Assembly: GCA_029721435.1 (NCBI GenBank)
Contig: CM056576.1
Location: 75,161,876-75,225,875 of the forward strand
DNA length: 64,000 bases
Origin: Gymnothorax reevesii
Taxonomy: Eukaryota > Chordata > Actinopteri > Anguilliformes > Muraenidae
Direction: 5' to 3'
The translations under genes were made by a program, and so were the position numbers. Under the pieces are notes generated by a model. That model ran no database searches. It was not told the origin of the DNA and saw only the letters and a program-made list of their open reading frames with translations. Positions 58,171-64,000 of this stretch are shown in pieces; positions within the stretch are counted from its first letter, which is position 1, and every line of letters begins with the position of its first letter.

Positions 58171-58896
58171 AAATCTGTATTTAGAAATTCATGCTATAAA
58201 ATGTATTTTTTTCATGATCAAAGTGTTTTTTTGATAAAATGCAATAGACATCAACATAGAAAAAGGTGATTTACTCAAAATGAGTAAAATGGATATATTG
58301 CTCTTTGGAAACAAACTCTTCATATATCCTAATGTTGCTCTATACGAAATAATTCCGATATTGATATGAACCATATTAAAGCTGCAAAAAACTTCCAAGG
58401 CCCAGCACAGGCATCTTTTCCTAAAATTCATCTTAAAAATGAATTTGCCATGTTTATGAAACCTCCTCTGGGATGCTATTTTATGTATGACAGCCTTTTT
58501 GTTACTGCAGTGATTTTAGAGACAGAAATGTTCCTTATAGCCATATTAGCCTGGGAATAAAGTGAGTGAGTGACAATCTTTGTACTCAATATCTCTAGAA
58601 GGTTCCAGCTATATCTTCTAAATTTCGCACTCTAACAGATGCAGTGTAGGAGATGAGCTGATTACATTTAAGAAAAATTTGTGAAGTTGCACCATACTTC
58701 ATCAATGTGCCAAAACGCACTGCATCCTGTACAATCCAGTAGGACTGCACATTGGTTCTGTCAGTAAGCCCAAAGGATCCCAGACTCCGTCCAGGGGGTC
58801 CACTGCGTGTGCTGGTTTTCATTCTAATTACAAATGCAACTCAAGAATTTTCGCTAAATAGTGGTCAAACATCCCTACAGCAAAGGGACTAAATCA

Positions 58897-58985
58897 GGGG
58901 CGGATCCAGGAATTTTGGAAAGGGGGGGGGGGGGGGGGGGCAGCCCCCATACACACACTGAAGGCGCAATGCCTGAAGGGGTCTG
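58897..58985 (+). repeat. hAT-like MITE end with a 19-G run
   Basis: CAGGGGCGGATCCAGGAATT has the form of a hAT-type terminal repeat. It is followed by a pure run of 19 G at 58922-58940 and CAGCCCCC. The other terminus was not located. The G run is capable of quadruplex formation. Confidence 0.45.
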
Positions 58986-58989
58986 GGGA

Positions 58990-59990
58990 CCCTTCCCCAA
59001 AAGAATTTGAAAATTAAAGTGCCAAATATGCATTTTCCTGGCATCTGGGAACAAATTCAAGGTCTTATAGTTAGCTGAAAAAAGCTTTTTTTTCCATCAA
59101 CAATTATCTCTATTTAAGGTACAAGTTTCCACTTGACTCAGCAAAGACAATAAAAACAAAGGGACTTGGGACCTATTTTGATAGAAATGGACAAATTGTG
59201 AAACTGATCTAAGCATCCATCAGGATACATCATGGATTACACATTTGAAACACAACACTAAAGTTGTTTTCTTTCATTGAGAATGGTATTTAATTCACTT
59301 TGAAGTGAATTTCGTACTTGCACATTAGGGATAATCAGTAGGCATGCAGAACTACAAAATCATCTTCTGGAAATTTTTAATTCTCACTGAATGGGTTGAT
59401 GAAGAGCATTCTTCAGGGGTATCTGCAGGCGTTCATATCCATCACTTTGTCATAATCAAGTTTAAGATCCAGTTGCACTGCCACAAATGTTACTCTCAGA
59501 TATAGGGCTGTTATCACTACTTAAACGTTATAGCTCATCTTATAGTTAATCCATATCGGACTGCATGTAACAGACAGTGCACACTTGTCAGAGTTGAATA
59601 GTCACTTGCTATTTTACACATTCAGCTATAGAAATCATTAGTATTGAAGAGGCCTAGTTGCCCCGTGTTTAAATATAACATTAAAATTGTAGTGCAAAAA
59701 ATACTCAGAGGATTAACTTAACTAAAGGTGTCAATATCGCAACGTAAATGCTTTAATAAAAGTAGAAGTTATGCATTTAAATAAGGAGTGAACTCATCCA
59801 TAAAACCGTGTTTCAGTATGGCTTGCTTGTGAAGATTCAACAACTGATCCTGGTGTGCCATCTAGTGATAGAATATTGTAACTGCGTGCATAAATTTGAA
59901 GCTTCATGTCCGCTGGCATCAACATCTGTACAAAGATACCTGCTGAGCACCGTTGTTCTTAAACGCGCCAAATCCAGATAATCCTTATGA
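58990..59990. other. No feature recognised
   Basis: About 1 kb of AT-rich sequence with no supported exon, tandem repeat or element end. Confidence 0.4.
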
Positions 59991-60009
59991 TGAATTACAT
60001 TCATATTTT

Positions 60010-60175
60010 AATTTGTAACGAGTAACGAAGTGGCCAGTGTCAACGTAACGAAGTGAAAGTATACTTTTATATTTTAAATGCAGAAAAGTAACAGTCAAAA
60101 CTCAAGTTAAGTACAAATCCTCAAAAAAAAAAAACTACTTGAGAAGGCTACTGTTCGTTACTATACACCTTTGAC
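60010..60175. repeat. Dispersed repeat fragment ('gtaacgagtaacgaag')
   Basis: Contains GTAACGAGTAACGAAGTG, TAAGTACAAATCCTC and GTTCGTTACTATACACC, words typical of a short fish repeat built on GTAACGAA motifs. Boundaries and class are uncertain. Confidence 0.4.
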
Positions 60176-60179
60176 CATT

Positions 60180-61570
60180 GACCATCACAAAGTGCATTAC
60201 GGCTCAACTCTTTTTTTTTTTTTGGACTCCCCCCGATGATTTAATTTTTCCGGCATGGCAATTTTTCGAGCTTTAAATCCTGTGTGCAATGTGCGAAAAA
60301 GGCTCTCTTCGAAACTCAGTCTGCAGAAATAAGTCTATGTAAATTCACTTATGCTTGTGACCATAGACACCAGTGTTTACAGAGAGAAAAACGTTGCTTA
60401 ATAGAAAAGGCTGCACTTTCAAAAATATTGTGTTCAGCTATGAGTGGACAAGCCCAATTTAGGCCTGCTACACTGAAGAGTTCGGTTTTCGTGCCAAGCA
60501 AGGTCAGAAATGACGTAAATGCGCTGCTTAAATATGTTTTAATATTCATTTACTTGTCCTTAGTTACCATACAGGTTTAACATTAAAAAATGTGAGCTAA
60601 AGTAAACCGCATGTCCTAATTTTCACGAAGTACGGTGCCTTCATCAGTTTTCATGCTGAAGTCGTTTTTCTTGCGCCAAGCATATGACACATTAACGACT
60701 ACACAAGCAAGACTTCACATTTCAGTTTTGCATTTTTATTGGCTTTTGCCTCATGTTCACGCTGTATTTCTTCACAAACGCTAAACACCGACACCTAAGC
60801 CAGAAACGGCGAGAATAACGCATCATTCACATAAGCACGAAATCTGGAGTGACGCGAAAACTGAACAGTTCAACTGCATCAGATTATTCTGTTCGGAGCT
60901 CCAGACAACGACTGCGGCGCGCAAAAACCCTGATAAATCTCAAGAAAATGAGCAGTGACCGGACCACCAGATTTCCCCTCACATTCGGACCCAGGATTTT
61001 AACTTGCAAGACGGCGAAATCCTGACACAAAGCCCCTGAAACATTTCATTTCGACATTAACGTTAGCTGGCCAGTTCAGCAGTTCTCTCGGGGCTTAATT
61101 AGTGCTAAGTTATCAAACACGAAGACGGCTAACGTAACTAGCTAGGAAACGAAAAGTCATGGTAACATTAACGCACATTTACACTTTTCCCTCCAACTTC
61201 AAGGTTACACAGTTCATTCTTCAGAGAAAAATGCCTCTGAAGGCTGTTTCCTTTTCTTAACCCATAAACTGTATAGTGTTAGCTGAGCAAATAGGCGCTT
61301 CATGGCCTTTTTAGTTTGTGGTTCACTTCATCTCACCGAAAGACGAAACGTGGCGCTAGTTCTGCTGGTGCGTTAGTGCAGTGACTGCTCTGTCCTCGCC
61401 GCAGTCCGGGTTGGAATATCCCACTTGGGTTGAAAAGTGGGTGGACAATTTCAAATGCGATTATTTAAATACAAATAAAATGTATTTATTTTATTTTTAA
61501 TTAAATATGATTTATTTCAAATCAAATTTATTCAACTAAATATTATATAACAACACTGTGACTTTAAAAT
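60180..61570. other. Upstream region of the 61.7-kb coding-like segment
   Basis: A short ATG frame at 60948 (MSSDRTTRFPLTFGP, about 25 codons) lies in a more CpG-containing part (60800-61150), but no donor follows it in a usable position. It could be the 5' region of a gene whose later exon is at 61668, but I cannot link them. Confidence 0.3.
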
Positions 61571-61573
61571 AGC

Positions 61574-61624
61574 TGAAAAAAGTGGGGGGGGGGGCAAAAT
61601 ACTAGTTTTGCCACCCCACTTTTC
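61574..61624. repeat. Inverted repeat with G11 run
   Basis: AAAAAAGTGGGG...GCAAAA on the left pairs with TTTTGCCACCCCACTTTT on the right. The left arm has 11 G where the right has CCACCCC. This forms a hairpin just before the coding-like segment. Confidence 0.55.
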
Positions 61625-61667
61625 AAATACTCTTTTTCTCGGGTATTATGGGCCCCCTCATTTTGTG

Positions 61668-62998
61668 ATGCTGAACTCTTGGACACCATGGCAGTCACAA
61701 GGTTTTCAGCACTCAGTGAGGTCCCTGCCAGTCTGGGTGCAGCCCGCCATACCACACACCATCCACCCTTATGTCACTTCCGGGGTGATGATGTATACAG
61801 CAGCTCCTCAGATCCTGCAGCCAGTGCAGGTGCCCAACCAACTCTCATTCAGAGCCGACGAATCCTGCCTCTTCAGGCACAGATCGGCCCTGGATTTTGA
61901 ATCTTTTCACGGAGTTGAGCCGGAGGAAAACACAGAGGGAGGACCCTTCAGGCAGCAAATAACGGCCCAGGTCCATGGCGGTCCTGAGGTCCAAATCAGC
62001 GAGCCTCATGTCTCCACACTGCCTAACACTGAGACTGCAAAGGAGGTTAAGGCAGAAATGGAAAAGACAGAACCATCAAAACGAGGCCGAACGAGGAAAA
62101 GGGAAGGAATACCAGGGATGAGGAAGAAGAGAAGGACGAAGGGCGAAGCTGATGAAGGTGTGAGGGTCGAGCCTCAAGTGGGCATGCCCATGAGCCAGCT
62201 GCGTGAGCGCATGACAGAGTCCATCAGGGTATTTCACTGCCTTGGGGACAAAACCAGAGAGAGAGGTTCTGCACAGCCTCCCAAAGACAAACATGAAGCT
62301 GATTTCATCTGAAAGCCCATGGCAAGGTCTTGCAGTATCATGCTGCCACAGAGTCATGAGAGTGGGAAAAGGAAGAGGATTTGTGAGCTCGGATTCCAGG
62401 GCCGCGTTGGAAAGACAACTATTCCTGGGGATGTCACCTCAAGTTTTGCGCCTAGTTTCAGTTCTGATGATGCCCCAGCTGGATCTGCTCCACAGCTGGC
62501 CAGAGAGAGACCCCATGTCAGTACGGACGCAGCATGTTATCAGGCTAAGGTTTGTGAGGGAAGTGACCAAGGTTCCTGTCACTGGCAGTCCTCTCCATCC
62601 CTGAATGGATGCTCCCAAAACAAGTTCCCCTTTTTTCTGGAAGAGTCTACACCAGGGGTGTCCGATCTTATCCAAAAAGGGCCGGTGTGGGTGCTGGTTT
62701 TTGCTTGAGCCCAACACTAATACACCTGGTTCTACCCAGCAAGGTCCTTATTGAAACCCCAGATTAGTTAATTAGTGGAATCAGGTGCTGTAGCACTGCT
62801 GGCTAGGACAAAAATCTGCACCCACACCGGCCCTTTCTTGATAAGATTGGACACCCCTGGTCTACACCCATCCAGCCTTGGCAGCGGGAAGAGATGGAGG
62901 CGATGAAGAAGAAGGCACAGAGAGAGAGAGAGCAGGCTGCCAGAGTGACGAAAATGGGTTTAGACTATGTTTTGGAGAGATTGAGGTACAGAATGTAG
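61668..62998 (+). pseudogene. Long coding-like exon or retrocopy, unnamed, broken by a TGA and a hAT MITE
   Basis: From the first in-frame ATG (61668) a single frame runs to a TGA at 62310-62312 and continues in the same frame to 62652, where a MITE is inserted. After the MITE and one copy of the duplicated target are removed, the frame continues to a TAG at 62996-62998. Content is protein-like: MMYTAAPQILQPVQVPNQ near the start, a basic stretch KRGRTRKREGIPGMRKKRRT (possible nuclear localisation signal), MSQLRERMTESIRVF, then after the TGA SGKRKRICELGFQGR, and a charged helical C-terminus (WQREEMEAMKKKAQRERE, MGLDYVLERLRY). An acceptor-like TTTTCAG at 61703-61709 could start the exon later. 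I do not recognise the family. It could be a retrocopy, or a gene whose TGA is a recent lesion. Confidence 0.5.
62653..62859. mobile_element. hAT-type MITE inserted in the coding-like exon
   Basis: This 207-bp element has terminal inverted repeats CAGGGGTGTCCGATCTTATC on the left and, on the other strand from the right end, CAGGGGTGTCCAATCTTATC, extending to about 50 bp through GGGCCGGTGTGGGTGC. It is flanked by a perfect 8-bp duplication, GTCTACAC, at 62645-62652 and 62860-62867, as expected for hAT. It is the same broad family as the element at 56579-56782. Confidence 0.92.
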
Positions 62999-63189
62999 CA
63001 TAACCTGTACAGCCTAAAGTTTCTGGGCTTCCATTTTTCAATTAAATCTTACATTGAAAATATAAAAACTTATAAAGATTGGAAACAATTACATTTATGA
63101 AATAGTGATGTTGAATTGTAGATTGAAAAGCTTAAAACCAGTAAATGATACAAAGTCATTTAAAAAGTTAAAATGAAACACTACTAAGA
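62999..63189. other. Short AT-rich gap
   Basis: No feature recognised between the coding-like exon and the Tc1 element. Confidence 0.4.
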
Positions 63190-63194
63190 ATCAA

Positions 63195-64000
63195 CAACTT
63201 ACAAAATTACTGGCACCCCTGACTGGCACAAACAATCCAAAAATATACATATATAAACAATAATATTATCGATAAATGAAATATACCGACGTGTTAAATA
63301 CTTTTTTTAAAATTGATGTTTCGATGGAAACAGCCAAAATCATACAATCATTTAATGCAAAGTAAATTGCAACAAAATCTTGGTTTCTTTATAATTGGCA
63401 CCCTTCATTTAGAACGCAGTGCGACCACCTCTGGCAAGGATAATGACATGGACTCTTTTCCTGTTATTTTTGACAATGTGAAGTCACACATTTGGGGAAA
63501 AATTTGGACCATTCCTCTAACCAGATCCTTCACATTCTTGGGTTTGCATTTATCACCTGCGCTCTTCAACTCAGCCCACAGGTTTTCAATTGGATTGAGG
63601 TCTGCGGACTGATATGGTCATTGCAGAATGTTGATTTTGTTGTAACAGAGCCATTTTTGTGTGGATCTTGAGTTATGCTTTGGGTCATTATCTTGTTGGA
63701 AAGTCCATCTACGAACAAGTTCCAGCCTTCTGGCAGAGGCAACTAGATTATGGCTAAAATATCCTGATACTTGGTGGAATTCATTATGCCAATAATCTTA
63801 ACCAGTGCCCCTGATCCTCCATTTCACCATTTCACCGTGGGTGTGAGGTTCTTCTTCATGTATGCCTCTCTGCTTCAACACCTAACATGCCAAGGCTTTA
63901 TCTGACCGAAACATGCAATTTTGATCTCATCTGACCAAAGCATGTTGTCTCAGTCATTATTAAAGTGATGTTCGACAAACTCCTAGCGCTGACATCTGTG
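63195..64000 (-). mobile_element. Tc1-like transposon, 3' half, running off the window
   Basis: The minus strand encodes the C-terminal part of a DD34E transposase: FQQDNDPKHNSRSTQKWL, a TGA where Trp is expected, then SADLNPIENLWAELK. Exactly 34 residues separate the Asp of QQDND from the Glu of IENLW, as in Tc1 elements. Upstream fragments extend to the window edge. The likely terminal repeat lies near 63200-63220 (on the minus strand, GGGGTGCCAGTAATTTTG). The stop and further decay make it inactive. Confidence 0.88.

Noticed and set aside
58595..58822. 75-codon minus-strand frame starting MKTSTRSGPPGRS
   Set aside because: It has an ATG but no splice context, no recognised motif, and the start lies in sequence resembling a dispersed fish repeat. 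Chance length is plausible.
60284..60580. 98-codon plus-strand frame
   Set aside because: Starts at GTG, not ATG, with no splice signals or recognisable domain.

Overview
The window is eukaryotic and almost certainly from a teleost fish. It has no bacterial gene layout. It carries GT-AG splice signals, Tc1/mariner (DD34E) transposons, hAT-type MITEs, tRNA-headed SINEs, a Ty3/gypsy element with a chromodomain and a Penelope-like retroelement relic, a mix typical of ray-finned fish. The species cannot be fixed from the sequence.

Region 1 (1 to about 38,530) is one macrosatellite. Six blocks of a G/T-rich minisatellite (1-3140, 4531-12008, 13400-17879, 19332-24394, 25810-30599, 31998-37559) alternate with six near-identical linkers of about 1.4 kb. 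The minisatellite is built from 11-bp sub-monomers in 32-bp and 43-bp units. Each linker starts with a 554-578 bp almost pure purine (GGAA-like) tract, followed by about 0.7 kb of ordinary AT-rich sequence with a (TAA)n microsatellite. The repeat unit (block plus linker) is about 5.9-8.9 kb. Linkers fall into two lineages. The sixth linker breaks off at its (TAA)n site.

Region 2 (38,490-39,772) holds two minisatellites whose cores are spaced by (TAA)n: 17 copies of a 43-bp core, also present once in linker 3, and 5 copies of a different core of about 50 bp.

Region 3 (39,773-42,456) is a decayed Ty3/gypsy chromovirus on the minus strand. It has LTR starts at both ends, a polypurine tract, RNase H, integrase and a chromodomain. 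A SINE is nested in the chromodomain end with a 5-bp target duplication.

Region 4 (42,457-53,290) is a repeat graveyard: a Tc1 relic, a hexamer array, a GC-rich 32-bp minisatellite, two copies of one SINE family (one with a 14-bp target duplication), a Penelope-like endonuclease relic and a full-length dead Tc1 element.

Region 5 (53,600-56,300) is the only place with good evidence for spliced host genes. A minus-strand gene has a terminal exon at 53,632-53,724 and an internal exon at 54,337-54,494. A plus-strand candidate starts at 55,669 with a consensus donor. The two face away from each other across about 1.2 kb.

Region 6 (56,300-64,000) has MITEs, AT-rich sequence, and a long coding-like exon or retrocopy (61,668-62,998) interrupted by a TGA and by a hAT MITE. 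It ends with the 3' half of another Tc1 transposase running off the window.
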